A stretch of 64,000 nt of DNA from Kudoa neothunni (lineage: Eukaryota; Cnidaria). Positions 36,650 through 51,033 of this stretch are shown here, piece by piece (the first letter of the stretch is position 1; each line of letters begins with the position of its first letter). The DNA lies in NCBI GenBank assembly GCA_964304625.1, contig OZ199840.1, positions 806,001 through 870,000 on the forward strand, given 5' to 3'. The notes beneath the pieces were generated by a model that was not told where the DNA came from, did not search any database, and saw nothing but the letters and a program-made list of their open reading frames with translations. A program made the position numbers and the translations under genes.

Positions 36650-38400
36650 TATATATATAAAGTTCTTAGGTCTGTCAATGTGTGTTTGCAGCAGTATTCA
36701 TATGCCATGGTGTAACTTTTTTTATATACAACTTTTAGTTTGCATTTGAATAGATGATACCATCAATAAAAATCGTTCAATCACTTAAAAATATAAATAT
36801 AATCAATACCCCAGTCAGAATGAAGGAATCTTCTGGTTGTTTACATCAATTACCAGATCAAAAGATACCTGCATAACATTGATGTTTGTTTACTTCAGCG
36901 TGATACTCAATATTAATGAATTTTTACTCGCGATATACTAAGAAAATCTTTTAATTTTGGTATAGAATGTTTTAAAAATGTTACATATGCCTTTTTGAAG
37001 TAATAATAAGGCAGATAATGTCATTAGAGTCATATTCACAAGATATATAGCATTTACCTTAAAATTCGTAGCATAACCAAATTATTTAGGCTGCATTTTC
37101 ATGTTTCAAGCTTTATGAATATAGTTAAGCAAAAACGATTCTGATAGTTCTAACTAAAGTACATAATTCGAGATTAATGTTGTTGCCATTTTGGAATAAT
37201 TTGGGTCCCTATAAGCATTCTAAATCGATGCAAGATGTGTGTTGAGTCTTCAAATAATTAAATTTTTGCGAAAATTACTTTTTATCGAATAAATTGATTG
37301 AGATTGAAACTATATACGTGTTTTCGATAAGTTTTTACTCATTATTTAATTTTCCTAAACTTTCTTGCAAAACAGCCAACATAAGTAATACGATAAGTTT
37401 CTATATATGATGAGATAATTTTTTAAATAATGTTTAAGTTCTTAGTAGCCTAATTATTGCTTACTCCTAGTCCTTAAGGTTAATACTCAAATCAATATAT
37501 AATTTTCTTTACGCTATAAATAATTTATTATAATTTAAACGCTGTATGAAAATATGCGACACCTCATTCTACACGTAGTTAGAGAATTTATATTCACGAT
37601 TATTTTTGCATAAAATACCTTCCACTCTCAATACGTGCCATGTAAGTTAATAAGAAATTATTGGTTTATTCGATTTAACCGATATTTTCATAATGTTTTC
37701 GTTAATCTAAGAATAGTTCAATACAAAGAAACTTTTTAGGACAATCAATCAATACGTTTATTTTTAAAAGGGTGCATTCCTTCAAGAAAACCAATTGATG
37801 TTTAAGCATTACTGTAATTTTTCAAACCAATATCATCTTTACACTTTAGATTTAATTGTATTTATTTAATTATATTTGTACATTTTTGTTAAAAAGAAAG
37901 ATTTCATTTATTTGAAAATCGGTAAAATATGTTAATATAACGAATGTATAATTTGTCGCCCATAGATAAATAAAACCTGACTAACATCCTTCATAAAATT
38001 AAAAAAGGAATAAAAATGAATGTTTTTATTTTTGACGCACTTTGGGTCGATTTAATTTTTTCTTATTGTTTGTAGACTAATAATAAATTTTATAACTAGA
38101 AGGATTAATATTTATCGTAAGCTTTTTAAAAGAACTGAATGTCCTACTAAGTTATTTAATGATTTTGTTTAATAAATGAAATTTAATCGTTAGTTAAATT
38201 TCTCATAAAATTAAGGTCATTAATTTCCCTCAATACCTCTATTTATATTGGAATGCAAAGTGCTCGCATAATTTTGTTTATCCAAATCATCACATTGCAA
38301 AAATAACGACAAACTATAAAATTTATGAATTAAAATAGAAAATGAAAATTTACAGGGTTAATCGTGCTAATTAGATTAAATTTTCCGTCTCATAATACCA
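36650..38400 (-). repeat. Long non-coding repeat, copy 1 (minus)
   Basis: Read on the minus strand this matches the copies at about 46670-48170 and 54300-56185 over most of its length. Shared blocks include AATAGGACTTTCAGTTCTTTT, CTAGTTATAAAATTTATTATTAG, AGACCAATAATTTCTT and CGTGAATATAAATTCTTA. No open frame is conserved. The end near 36650 reads, on the plus strand, CTATATATATATAAAGTTC, resembling Helitron-type 5' ends. Boundaries are approximate. Confidence 0.75.
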
Positions 38401-40261
38401 TGTAAAGCTGGGCATTATCGCTAGTATATAATATTTATAAGTAAAAATAATTAAAAATAGATTAGAATATTATTTTTCTTTGTAAATTGTTGCATAATTA
38501 TTAATTAAATAGATTACCCATTTATAAATTTTTTTTATTAAAAAAACGAGATATTCCCAATTATTTAATAAATCAATTGGCTAGTTTATTTTGGACTATT
38601 AAAAAAAGATAAAATTTTTTAATTTAATATGGCAGTAAATCTATTATTGATCGATCACAATAGAATACAATATGACAACATCTATAAAATAGAAACCTTA
38701 ATTTTCTTTTTATATAACAAATAATGTCTAGAACATTATATAAATAAATATCACTTGGAAAAATAAACTATTCATTACTTAACAATTATGCATCAACTTA
38801 CATTGTTTTAATTAATAAGGAAATAGATAACCATTAAAAATTTATAATTCATTGTTTTACAAGGTTAGAAAAGTTTAACATTCCTCTGGGTGGCTCAAGG
38901 TTTAAACAAGAATGATAAAACAAAAAGTAAAACATTTTAACAAAAGCATTCTTCAAGAGTTAATGATGAACGTGATAATTGGTAGTTATGTTTAATTATC
39001 ATCATTTTATTGTATATTTATCATGATTTTCGAAGTTTATACGAAAATATTCAGAAGGTGCGGCATATTCTTTATTTTTATATTCAAAACATAAACTCAT
39101 TTTAAAATCATTTAACTATTTTGATTTAATCCATAAATGTAAATGATTTTTTATTAAAAGAATGATAGATTTAAAATTGTAGGAGGAAATTTATCCAATT
39201 CTTACTAATTATATCATGTTTAATAAATTTCGAAAAATATAAGAATAAATAATTAATGCTATTTTTTACAGTACAATTATCAATGGATTGGTGATAGAAA
39301 TTAATTAGCATTAATCGAGGTGAATTTTTTAATTTCTTTGATTTATAAAGTATTTTTAAAGGAATATATCTCTATTAAAAATAGGAAGAACAACATTAAA
39401 TGTATTATCTATTATTGTTAATAATTCTAAATTTAAGCGATTAATATAATTCATATTAATAAAATTAATATTGTCTAGTATTGTTAACTAAAATTATGTA
39501 TGAAAATATTATTAAATATCTTTAATTGGATATCCCATGTTAATATTTTTAATTTTGCAATTTTTACATATACACATTTTTTTCTTAATAATTTTTTTTG
39601 ATAACTAAATAAAAATAAAGCATTTATTATTTTAATCGATTAATCATATTCGAATTCATCTAACTGGTAGAATGTTATCTAAAATACGGTAACGTCACGA
39701 TTTGTATATTGAATCGTATTTTTTTAGTCGCTCAAAAAAACATTTCAATTTAAATCATTCGCATTGACGTCTTTAATAGCAACACATAAACTATTTCCCA
39801 TCAGCAATGCTAGTTTGTTATAATTTAATTATTCAGAGTAAAATAAAAGGAAAATTAATTTTTTATCCTCCACATTTTGATTATTAGAGTTTATAATGCT
39901 CAAATATAATAAAACAAACTCATTCATTATTATACCACAATGCGCGAACACTAAACAAATCTCCCATATAAATATATCATTAATCAGAATTGTTGCATTA
40001 AAAATTAAAATTATCTTAAAAATCACATCAGCAAGTAGTACATATTTATTATAATAATAAATTAATTCGTAATTGACAAACAATGAAACAATTAAATGGT
40101 TGATTTCACACAAACAATAATAACCAGCCATGCGATTAAATTATATTAATAAATAATTAAAATAATATTGTTTGTAAAAAATATAAAAGATATGTATTAT
40201 AATGAATAAAAAATTATGTATAAAAATATAATTAAACCAATTACATATACCATGAATATTT
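38401..40261. other. Gene-poor stretch downstream of RCE1
   Basis: AT-rich. One 100-codon hydrophobic minus-strand frame (39829-40131) is listed separately as doubtful. Nothing else was seen. Confidence 0.45.
39829..40131 (-). CDS. Doubtful 100-aa hydrophobic ORF
   Basis: Starts with ATG 131 nt after the RCE1 stop, on the same strand. The product would have two or three hydrophobic segments (for example VIFKIILIFNATILIN) and a polar tail (NSNNQNVEDKK). No family was recognised. AT-rich DNA readily yields Ile/Leu/Phe/Tyr-rich frames, so chance is the simpler reading. Confidence 0.22.
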   Translation of the reverse strand: MAGYYCLCEINHLIVSLFVNYELIYYYNKYVLLADVIFKIILIFNATILINDIFIWEICLVFAHCGIIMNEFVLLYLSIINSNNQNVEDKKLIFLLFYSE

Positions 40262-41322
40262 CTAAAAATAAATAAAATAATGAAAGAATGCATTTGTTAT
40301 ACTTTTCAGTTTTGAGGGGCCACTTTGATAGTTGATAAGAAGTGGTTCAAAGGGGTCGTTAACAAAGTTACAAATTGAATGGAAAATTATACACAACAAT
40401 AGGTTGGCTAAAATATTTAATAATAGCGCAGTTTCTCTAGATAATTACTTGTTCGGTAATAAATGAAACCACTGAATGAACCCAATATAAAAGAAAAAAT
40501 TACGTTGATACCTAATATGGCCATATTGAATCCACCTAACAACAGCCAAACCATACATGATAGCTGAAGTATTTTAAACCACTGTGGAAAATCTGAAGTA
40601 TCAAGTCTATCAAAACCAATCACTAAATGACCTACAAAAAAAACAAAATATATACATTGTACAAGAAACAACTTACATAAACTGAAAATCAAAGAACTCG
40701 TCAAAACGTACACAACTGCACCCATGTCATTTAACCTAACAATATTCGTATACATAATTGCTCTATATACAACTTCTTCTATAACGGGAGCCTAAATAAA
40801 TTTAAAAAATATAGTAGTTGTTAAATTAAAATATACAATGAAAAAATCTCGAATTATCTCCAATTTATCAAATGATAAAGCATTATTTGTTCCATCATCA
40901 GAAATTTCCTTCGCACGATACCACAATGGCACGCAAAACAAGCACTACATTCCAATTAGAGAAATAATATGAAAAAAAATTCGACGTCAAAAAAATACCC
41001 CAATCGCCAGAATACCCGTCATCGTTTGAGCTAACATAGTTGATGACCATTTTTTTAATCCTAACATATCGAGAAAACCCCATACAGTAAAGGAAGGGGA
41101 TTGATGCGAATAATGACCCATCTCGTATACAACCATAAAAAGAGTCAAAATCGTTGCAATAATAGAGCGTAAAATAGAATCTTCACATTTTATGACACTT
41201 TTCACTCTAAACGAGAAATTAATAAATATCAAAAATTGTAATTACATGTATTGATTAGATATTAGTCTAACGACTACAGGAAATCCAAACCCAACACAGC
41301 TCATATACAAAAAGACGTTCAT
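40262..41322 (-). CDS. RCE1: CAAX prenyl protease 2 (type II CAAX endopeptidase)
   Basis: ER membrane protease that removes the last three residues of prenylated CAAX proteins such as Ras. Six exons: 41322-41246, 41206-40999, 40944-40837, 40791-40677, 40631-40449, 40407-40262; introns 39-54 nt; 278 aa, somewhat shorter than the human protein (329). The catalytic motif spans the exon 3/4 junction: APVIEEVVYRAIM, with the glutamate pair and Arg of the EExxxR motif. The first metal or catalytic His lies in FSLCHLV, spliced across exons 4/5, and the second motif HSICNF corresponds to HSFCNY. GSFSGFIYYRT matches GAYTAFLFIRT. Several hydrophobic segments fit a polytopic membrane protein. All exon joins keep frame and restore conserved motifs, so the model is firm. 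Confidence 0.92.
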
Positions 41323-44300
41323 AATAATTTATAAAACAATTAAGTTATTTGACGGAATTATGATCAATACGATGCAAGGTATTAAAAAAATGATACACGC
41401 ATGCGCAAACTATATTATGTACATAATGTGCAAGTGTTTTCTCACATTTTTATACATGTAATAAATTAACTTTGAAAGAATTAAATTATTCAAACTACGA
41501 TTTAACAATTTGATCGCATTTCTCAAAAATTTAAAGAATAGTTTATTTATTCCTTATTTATAAAAATACAATTTCGTTATTTTAATGATAAAATCAGAGA
41601 ATTTAATTATTTTTATCAAATTTAACATTAGGTTATAATATTGTAGGGGATAAAATATTAAAAATATTAGGATGTCATTACACATTAAGAAATAAATAAA
41701 AAAATTATATGCAGTGAAATAAATGATTTATGTTTCTAAACATTAATTTTTATTAATAATCATATACTACTATTTCGTTGTATAAACTGATGAAAACTTG
41801 AATTTAGATGTAATTTCTATTAATAATTCTTAAATAGTATAATTTATTAATGAATATTAAATTAAATTTGTTTGTAAAACTCGTTTTTTGTAAAAATTAT
41901 TATTATTTTAAAATATAATAAAGTTGAAACCTTTTTTTAAAGCCAATTGAATTCTCGGCTTTATTTTCAAAACACTCCAAGGGGCCTATCTAGGCAATAA
42001 TCAATACCTAACACTTAACACATCGAGGTAAAACATCTGATCACGTGATAAACACCCTTCGTTAGTTATAGCTGTAAGCTGTTAGCTATTAGCTACTTTG
42101 TTTTTACGAAGAAAAAAATAGTTTAAAATTAATAAATATTGTTGTTGCGTTATATATATTTTGTATTCATAATAAAAATTTTATTCGCCTATTTGAAGCT
42201 TTATATTTCGAATTTTAAATCCATGTTCCATTTTATGTATTACCATGTAATCAATTTACTAAAACAAGATAAAAAAGAATATAAAGATGTATTTTTTATG
42301 CTTAAAATAATAAATTCGTCAATTAATCATAAATTCTTATTACATAATATTCATAAAGGTTAAATTTTTTGGACCTATATCCGAATATCTTAGATTTCCA
42401 AATTGTTCCTTCTCAATAGAATTCTCCACCATATTTATAGGAAGACTTTTGATTGTGTAAGATGTCGAATAAAATATATTTTAGTACCATCCATAGAAAT
42501 ATGCATCACTTTATACTTTCAGGTTTGTTGACTAAGTGTTAAATAGTGAAAAAAACTAATAATCAATACATAATACTACAATTAATAACTATTTAATAGT
42601 GAATAAACATAATCAGGTAATTTGAAAAAATGTTATTTAAATAATAAAATATCATTTTTTATTTTAATATTAATTTAATCTAAAAATAAATTCAAAAATT
42701 TATTATTATTTATTATAATGTTAAGATCAATAAGTGTTTTTAGATCAAACAATAAATATTCAACAACATTAAATAAATTGTGGATTTATAAAATGATAAT
42801 TTTATTGTTGGTCTAATTTTCCATAGCAATATTCATTTTAATAAACGCATAACCTATTTATTTATATCTTTTATCTATTACCGGTTTTTAAATAAATTAT
42901 TTAAAAGTTTTTAATTTAAAATATAATCAAAATTATATTTAAAAAATTCAACGAATAATAAAAAGCTCAAATTTTAATTTATATAACTCTTTCCTTACAT
43001 ATTTTATGTATAAAAAAGTGGGTTGAACCGATACCACTATTTTCGAGCCAGTAAAAACCTCTCCATATTTTTTCATTTCGTCAAATAATATGGTTAGATA
43101 ATAATTTTAATATCTAATTATAGATGGAAATTATTAAATACTGTTTTGTTAATTTTAAATATAACCAGATACTAGTAAAACAATTTATTAGTCATCTAAA
43201 ATAACTTATAAATTTCATTCAAAAAAAGGAATCATAAATTTAGAAGATATTGTTCGATAAAAGTGTTTTTTTTAATTTTATAGTTAAACCAGTGTCATAT
43301 ATATTATTAAATATGGTAAATTATAATTTTAACTTGACTGAATAAAAAAATTAAATTTGAGCCTAAAAATACGTTTTTTGAGGAAATGGCTATTGGCGCA
43401 GTAAATAACAATCGGATGATATTAGTTTGAACTATATTTAGTTAATTCCAACTCATTTTGATGCTCTTAATGATCATAAATAATTAAATATGACATATTA
43501 TAAAATATTAAATCGAATAATAGCTTGTAAGTGAGAGTTTCTGGGATTTAAAATTTCCAGTGCGCAAGCGTCATGTCAATTAAGATTAAATTTTAACGTG
43601 CCAATTGCCTCTGCATTTTTTATTTTCGGTAACATGCATTTTGAACGAAAAATATATTATTATTCAGTAAATTAATATTATTAAATATTTATAATTAATA
43701 AAGCTAAATTTGATTACTATCACACAAATAGAATAATATTTCTCAACTAAATAGTTTCGATATTTAACAGCTTTAAATTATATATATATACTTTATATAT
43801 TTTCGACATTCATTTTAAATTATATTTAGTTTTACTTACTAGAAAGTAGAAAACTATTCGTTAATTTCATATATTTTAATTTTAAGGTATGATTTACTAT
43901 ATTAATTTATTCCAGACTATGTTTACCAATAGAAAATGTCTTTAACAAAATTCTTATACAGATATTTTGTCTGAGAAACTATTTTAACTAAACATAGTTA
44001 TGCTTTGGATTATTAAGATTTATAATAAAAGTAATTATTTTATATTTAAAATCAAAAATTGATTCAAACAAATCATTTCGCGAATAAAGTTTAATAATTT
44101 TTATTTAAATTTTATACACTTACTTATGGATTTTGATCTCCTCTATTTTTTCCGCGAACTACATAGGTCACTGTATACTAATTTGCCATTTAAAATCACA
44201 TTAGTTTTTTTCCTACATCTATATATTGTGTTTTCCCTCAAATATCGTCATTCTTAAATCTCAATAATATATTTTAATAAGAAGATTATTAATGAATTTG

Positions 44301-44628
44301 TTTATAATAAATAAGTTAAATTTGAAGGATTTATATCAATAACAAAGAAATATTAAATTGTACACATAATTTCAAATATTCAACAACTCATTAAGTTCAA
44401 AAATACCTAATTAGCTTTATCAATTTTATTAGACTTAACGTTTTATTAATTTTATTTAAAATTTAATAGCAGAACTCATGTACACACCAAACAACAAAAG
44501 TAATGAATAAAAAAGAGAATAATATGTATTTTAGTGAAATGAAAAAAACACTAATAGTGAATAACAATAATATTTATGAGAATTCCAGTGCAATACATAA
44601 TAAATGTGATGATATATTATGAGCGTGG
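41323..44628. other. Long gene-poor AT-rich region
   Basis: About 3.3 kb with no recognised gene. An imperfect GCTGTTAGCTATTAGCTA repeat lies near 42070-42095, and a lone CAGTGACC-type element terminus lies near 44160-44175 (complement of GGTCACTGTA), similar to the ends of the 21884-22705 family. Open frames here are short and hydrophobic. Confidence 0.5.
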
Positions 44629-45721
44629 TTATTCTCTGGAAGCATGCTTTTTCTGTTGTCTTTTTTTGCGTTCGCGAATGTCACTCTTCGAGCTTTTTTC
44701 ATTTCTCGAATGGGAATTTTCAACCTCACCTTCACCGCTGGTGTCAGTGTCATCTTCATCAGTTGAAGATGGAACAACAGCTTGTTTTTGTTGTTGTTTC
44801 TTTGCGGGGGGTTCACCAAAGTCACTTGGTTGTTTTGGTAGGAAAAAGTTGATTATTGGAATGAGGGACTAAAAAGAAAAAAATATTTTCCACTGATATC
44901 AAATGAATGTGTCTTACAAGAGCACAAACGAATGAAATCAATATCAGTATCATTGAGGCTATTGAGTAGGAAATTAATGCAGCCACTTTCATGCTAAATC
45001 CATGCTTTTCTACTAAATTATTTTGGAATTCCTGCAAAAAATATAGTACACAACTAAAACAATTAAACTCACCAAAAAATATTCATATGCATTGACAAAC
45101 TTCAGCAACATAAAAATCCTATAAAAAATCACCGTAGAAACCATCAAATACGAAGATTCACATACACCGCACCATTTGGATCGTTGTACCAAGAGAGTGA
45201 TTTCGCTTGGAGGTATTTTTTGTTGTTAATAAAATCTTCAATTTCTGCAACCTCCCGTTCACCCTCATAGAGTCTTACTACGCCATCTTTAATACTATTA
45301 TCGAATAAATTAAAGTAGACTGAGAGAATTAATAGATAAACTAATTGGAAATCTATGGATTACTGATATACAGTCGGCAGATATCTAACAGAATATTTCA
45401 CCGAGAGATGAGGTTCACGTTCAATGTTCACCTCTCCAAACCGAATACCGGAATCCTGATAGTCCATAATTGATAGTTGATCCCAAATAGGGGCAAATTG
45501 TTGGCACGCATTGCACCAATCAGCATAACTAATATTAAAAAAAATCACAAATAGAATCATAATCCGAATAGCAAATTGACCAATTAGTCTTGAGCTTACA
45601 ATTTAACTAACCATTCACCGTTTGATATTTTTTCGTGGTTCTTTAGAGTTATTTTTTCTCCGGATAAACAACTCAAATTCAAAAAAATTAAAAACACTAA
45701 GCACTTCAAAACACAAGTCAT
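44629..45721 (-). CDS. TMX1: Thioredoxin-related transmembrane protein 1
   Basis: ER membrane oxidoreductase of the PDI family. Six exons: 45721-45600, 45528-45364, 45294-45166, 45118-45073, 45031-44918, 44868-44629; 271 aa (human 280). The signal peptide (CLVFLIFLNLSCLS) is followed by a thioredoxin domain: NGEWLVKFYADWCNACQQF, then FGEVNIEREPHLSVKYSVRY, LPTVYHIKDG and VVRLYEGER. The active site is CNAC where TMX1 usually has CPAC; the cis-proline YLPT loop is kept. The linker SWYNDPNGAV matches SSWFGPGSV. A single membrane helix (LISYSIASMILILISFVCAL) and a charged cytosolic tail follow: PPAKKQQQKQ, an acidic DEDDTDTSGEGE and KKRQQKKHAS. The divergence fits other host genes here. Domain order and length identify TMX1 rather than TMX2-4. 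Confidence 0.9.
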
Positions 45722-46669
45722 CGCAATCGATTCCAAATAACCGACGAATTGCGACAAACAACGAAATTATTGTTTTTTGGTATGAACCGCATCAAATCTA
45801 GTCCGAATGTTTTTCTAAGTTATAATTAACTTTTTAGTCTATTTTAGTGTAGATAAAATAGTTGTTGGTGACGAATATTTTATTATTTATACAATGTTAA
45901 TCCGGTTTTGTTTGTACGTTTGTTTGAAGGATTAGTTCGATAGTTTTGAAATAGTGATTCAATTTTTGTTACAGTCTACATTATTATTTGGGGTGTTGAC
46001 ACATATTCTAACCCTCTTTATGATTGGTGGGTATTGGTTTCGGCGAACATCGAGAAATTAATGAATAACACCTCGGAAGCTCGTGTTTACTTAATCTAAA
46101 ATTTCGCGTGAAATCTTTAGTTTAAATTACTTTTCTGTTTATTCATTTTTACAAACGATACATCTCAATATTTTATATTATTGCCATAGATAATGTTGTA
46201 GATTAGGGGATTTTAATTGTTTATGTGATTTGAGGCTGTTATAGAGGAAAATTATAAACAAAAAAATATCTCTCCATTGAAAATAGTGACGAATTATTTA
46301 AAAAAACTGAGACAAACTTCATTACGTTTGATGGTATCTTATGCATTGTCTCTTCTTTGTGTTAAATAATAAAGTCTATTTAGTTTCATACCATATAAGA
46401 AATACACTTTATTCAATATGGGTAGGAGGTGGTATGCTTTATTTATTTTAATTCTATATTAATGTTTGCGCATTTTAAGCTCGTGAAATAATCTAAAACA
46501 ACGGTGAGCACAACTCGTAGGGGTGCGGCCATATTAGCGCATTACAGATGCTTGGAGGGTCGCATTATTGACTGCGAGTATTTTTGAGAATTTAAATACC
46601 TGTTGGTAGTTTTCTAACATTTTTAGTACGATAAAAAAAGTTACTCTATAAAATAATTTAAAAAGCTTC
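45722..46669. other. Upstream region of TMX1
   Basis: Non-coding. Near 46500-46590 a GC-richer tract (ACAACGGTGAGCACAACTCG onward) resembles an hAT-type terminus, but no partner was identified. Confidence 0.4.
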
Positions 46670-48170
46670 CAATTAGTAATATTTAATAAGGAAATTAATG
46701 AGAAATTTTACGTTTATTTTACAAATTATTGACCAAAAATTAAATTACCTTAATTTTTGAGAAATTTAATTAACAATTAAAGTTCATTTATTTATTTATT
46801 AAATAAAATCATCAATAACTTAAATAGGACTTTCAATTCTTTTCCAAATCTTACGATAAAATTTAATCCTTCTAGTTATGAAATTTATTATTAGACTGCA
46901 AACGATAAAAAAATTAAAATCGACCTAAGATGTGACAGAAATAAAAATATTACTTTTTACTCTTTTTTCAAATTTTATAAAGGGAGTTAATGAGGTTTTA
47001 ATTATCTGTAGGCGGAAAATTTTACATTCATTATTTTAACATACTTTATCGATTTTTAAATAATGGAATCTTTCGTTTTAACAAAAATACACATATTTAA
47101 TTAACCAAGCACGATTAAATCTAAAATGTAAAGATGTTTTGGATTTGAATAATTACAGTAATGCTAAAATACTTAAATATCAATTAATTTTATCGAAGGA
47201 GTGCACCCTTTAAAAATAAACGTACTGTCTGATTGACTTAAAAATTTCTTCTGTATTGAATTATTCTTAAATTAAGAAAAACTTTGTGAAAATATTAGTT
47301 TGATCAAATAGACCAATAATTTCTTATTATTAATTTACATGCCACGCATTGAGATTGAGAGGGGAATGTATTTAATGCAAAAGTAATCGTGAATATAAAT
47401 TCTTAAACTACGTATAGAATGTGGTGACGCATACTTTCATGCAACGTTTATATCATAATGAATTATTTTTAGGGAAAAGAAAGTTATACATTGATTTGAA
47501 TATTAACCTTAAGGTTTCGGGGTAAGGAATAATCAAGTTACTAAGAACTTAAATATTATTTAAAAATTATCTCATCAAATACAGAAACTTAGCGAATTAT
47601 TTATGCCAGCTGTTTAGCAAGAAAGTTTAGGAAAACAAAAAATGAGTAAAAACTTATCGAAGAGACGAATATGGTTTAAATCTCAATCTATTTATTTGAT
47701 AAAAAGTGATTTTAGAAAAAATTTAATTATTTGAAAACTCTACACACATCTTGTATCGTTTTTAGAATTCGTATAGAGACAAAATTATTCCAATGTGGCA
47801 AAAACATTAATCTAAAATTATGTGTTTTATTTAAAATGATCAGAATCTTTTTCGCGTAACTATATTCATAAATCTTGAAAAATGAAAAACATCCAAAATG
47901 AGTATCACTGAAGAAAAGAAACATCAATATTATGCAGGTACCTATTAATCTGGTAATCGATGTTAACAATAAGAAAATTCCTGACTTCTGACTGCGGTAT
48001 CGATTATATTTATATTTTTATTTAAAAGAACGATTTTTATTGATGGTATCATCTATTCAAATGCAAACTAAAAGCTGTATTTTTAAAAAGTTTCCCCGTG
48101 GCACATGTACACAGCTGCAAACACACACACACCCTGATAGACAAGAATTTTATATATAAAGATAGATTAA
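46670..48170 (+). repeat. Long non-coding repeat, copy 2 (plus)
   Basis: Homologous to 36650-38400 (reversed) and 54300-56185. It ends in a CA microsatellite, then GAATTTTATATATAAAGATAG. The start seems truncated relative to copies 1 and 3, which share an extra ACCCTGTAAATTTT block. The 80-codon minus frame at 47727-47969 is not conserved in the other copies. Confidence 0.75.
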
Positions 48171-51033
48171 GCATTCTTTTTTCGATCGAGTAAATGGTAT
48201 GACCTGTGGAAATAATTACGAGGGATCAACAATTATTTATATGATAGATTACAACAACTATTGTTGATAACTAATACAGTGCCGAAAATACACTACATGT
48301 GATGAAACAATGATAAATACAACAAATTGAAATAATTAACGGGTTCGATTTTTATCATGGTCGCTGATTTGGATTACGATCACTATTCTACATTCTAACC
48401 TTTTTCGCGTATACCATAGGTGTATATTAAGCTTATAAATAATTTCATAAACATCGACAAAGTTTGTATTAAGGTAAATTTTCGCTATAAAAACTCAATC
48501 TACATTACTTTTGAGATAGTTATATAACAGCACAATTCTTTTGATTACGTCAGATATTAATGAAATACTTCGAAAACAAAATCTAGTAGCTATTTATTGT
48601 GTATAATTAATATAAGATCGGATCTTATATTCCAGGAAACGAGGTAGTAATCTGAGCCCGCTATTCTGCACGATGCTCCTTACATCGTTAATTTTAAGAA
48701 ATGCCACATTGTCCACAATTAATAAATACTTTTTTCTGTCTGAAGTCGAATGTCAACGTTATATTCAACACAAGTCGAAATCTTGCATTTCAGCTTGTGT
48801 GAGAAAAAAATAAATAAACAATCATATTTCTCAATTATTTCTTTTAATTTTAATCAGTTTTATATTTTCCTTCACTTTTATTTAACATGATTGCATCTTG
48901 ATTGGGCATAAATGCTACATGTGCAGACAGTTTGCATCTTTACCATGAAATACTGTATGACCGGAAGAGCCCATTATTGATGGTGGGGGAAATTTTTTTA
49001 CTTCGGAGTCGTGCGTTAAATCTAAGCTAGATAATTATAATATTTCTTTCTTTGAAGCCATGAATATTTACATTTAATAATATGGATAAAATTATCTAAT
49101 TAGTCTATCTACGTTTTTTTATGTAACTAATTAACCTCTTATTTTTATTATTAGTATTTAATGTAGGGCGAAATAATAAAACTAAAAAAAGTACACACCT
49201 GAATTCGCCTGATTATTTCAAAAAATATTGAAAGTAATTGGGTTTTTGATAATTTCCATTATGATGAATTAGAAATTTTACCATCGTCCTCTATACAACA
49301 AACATACGACATAATCTTCATTTTGAAGAATATTGTTGCCAACGAAAAGATAATTTCATCTATATAATTTAATCTTTTAAAATCGAAAGAATTACTTACA
49401 TTCAAATGTATTTTCCTGCATCTAATAATTTCAAAGACATTGTATATGAGATTTTCTTTGTAATAAAACTAAAGAATGTTTAATATGAGAAGAGAATTCT
49501 TTATAATGGATAAGATTCAATGAAAATATAGGTATAACTACTTTTCTACGAAAAAAAATTGACACAACAAAATTTTTAAACAGGAGAAACTATCAACACT
49601 TTCATGAGTCTAATTTAGAGGTTTAAAATAGTTGTGCATATAAACAAATAAAATGTATTTATATAATTCTCGAAAAATTTATTTTTAAGTAATTTCAATT
49701 TAATTATAACCTTTATATCAAGGAAAAATTTCTATTAATGTTTAAGAATAATTTTTTTATTCAACACCGTAGATAAAATTGAAAGCATTTAGAGTTATTG
49801 TGTCTCGTTAATAATTGCATATGTATAGGACAATGTACTACGAGGAATTTTTAATATTTATAGGTTATTTGTTTTTGCTGAATCTTTTAATTCTATATTT
49901 AACTATTAAGTTGCAAATTAAAAAAATTAGTTCAAGTTGGTGAAATTGGAGTACCATACATCATTTCAATACCTATATATTTCCATTAGAAAACGATTTA
50001 TCTGATGGAAATTCAAGATTTGAACGTAATAATGAGTTCAGGGACTAGGAATTATATTATTTCCTCGCGTTTAAAACTCAGATATTGTAGTTCATATTAT
50101 GTATGTACGGTGGAGAGTCGCAGTTTGCCGACCTCTGTACTAAGCAATAACCCTGAACTATTGTGCTTTTTTAAGTCATCTATTCTAATCCAACGTTGTT
50201 CAAATCTCTCAATTTTCTAGTAATTATTTGTAAATTAAATAATCATACATAACTTTTTATTGTCAAAAAAATTAATGAACGCCAAAAATGGAATATCGAA
50301 ATTTATATTGTTATTTTTTCCGTCGATATTATATTAGAAAATATTCTCAGCGTCAGTCTATCTTCGAGTGGGGTTGGTTGTTCAGACAATTTTTCTCCAT
50401 CCTTTTATGCCATTGTGTGAAAACTTCCCTGGGAAGGTCCTTTTAAGATATGAATCACATTAATCCTATGCGAGGTTCGAAATTATGAATCAGTTTTTTC
50501 AAAATAGTAGTCGTATTAAAAGATTTAAGTATCAATAGTTCCACGCTTATGGGGAAAAAAGACAATATCTACTTATTTTCTACTCATTGATTTAAACAGT
50601 TTATAAATTATCTATAATAATATAAATCTTTTATTACATTTATTCCCCATGTATAAAATAATCTTAGAATTTTCCCAAAAAGTCGAGAATCATAATGACC
50701 CTAGTTGGTTTCTCGCGTAACTTTTTTGGTTGGTTCTACGTAAATTCATTGTCTTTATGTCAATAATTTTTATTAGGTAGATGTTAATTAAATAAAAAAC
50801 ATTCATTTTATATATGAAATTTTGATAGTTATTTTTCTAAAAACCTCGCATTTAATAACAATAAGGAAGCGTATATATTCTTAATTAAAAATATATCTAA
50901 TAATCCTTCTACTAAAGATCATAATGATAATAATTAAAATTTAATAGTATGAATATGAATATAATATGTTTTAATTAAATAAATATCAAAGTAAAGTGTT
51001 ATATTTTTAATAATCCTCATCATCGAAATGAAT
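48171..51033. other. Gene-poor region between repeat copy 2 and the FN3-like gene pair
   Basis: No gene was recognised. A single hAT-type terminus (GTCGCAGTTTGCCGACCTCTG, about 50117-50137) indicates a decayed element nearby. Confidence 0.45.

Noticed and set aside
44576-44872. Plus-strand ORFs of 77-98 codons
   Set aside because: They are antisense shadows of TMX1 exon 6, which has a clear in-frame role on the minus strand.
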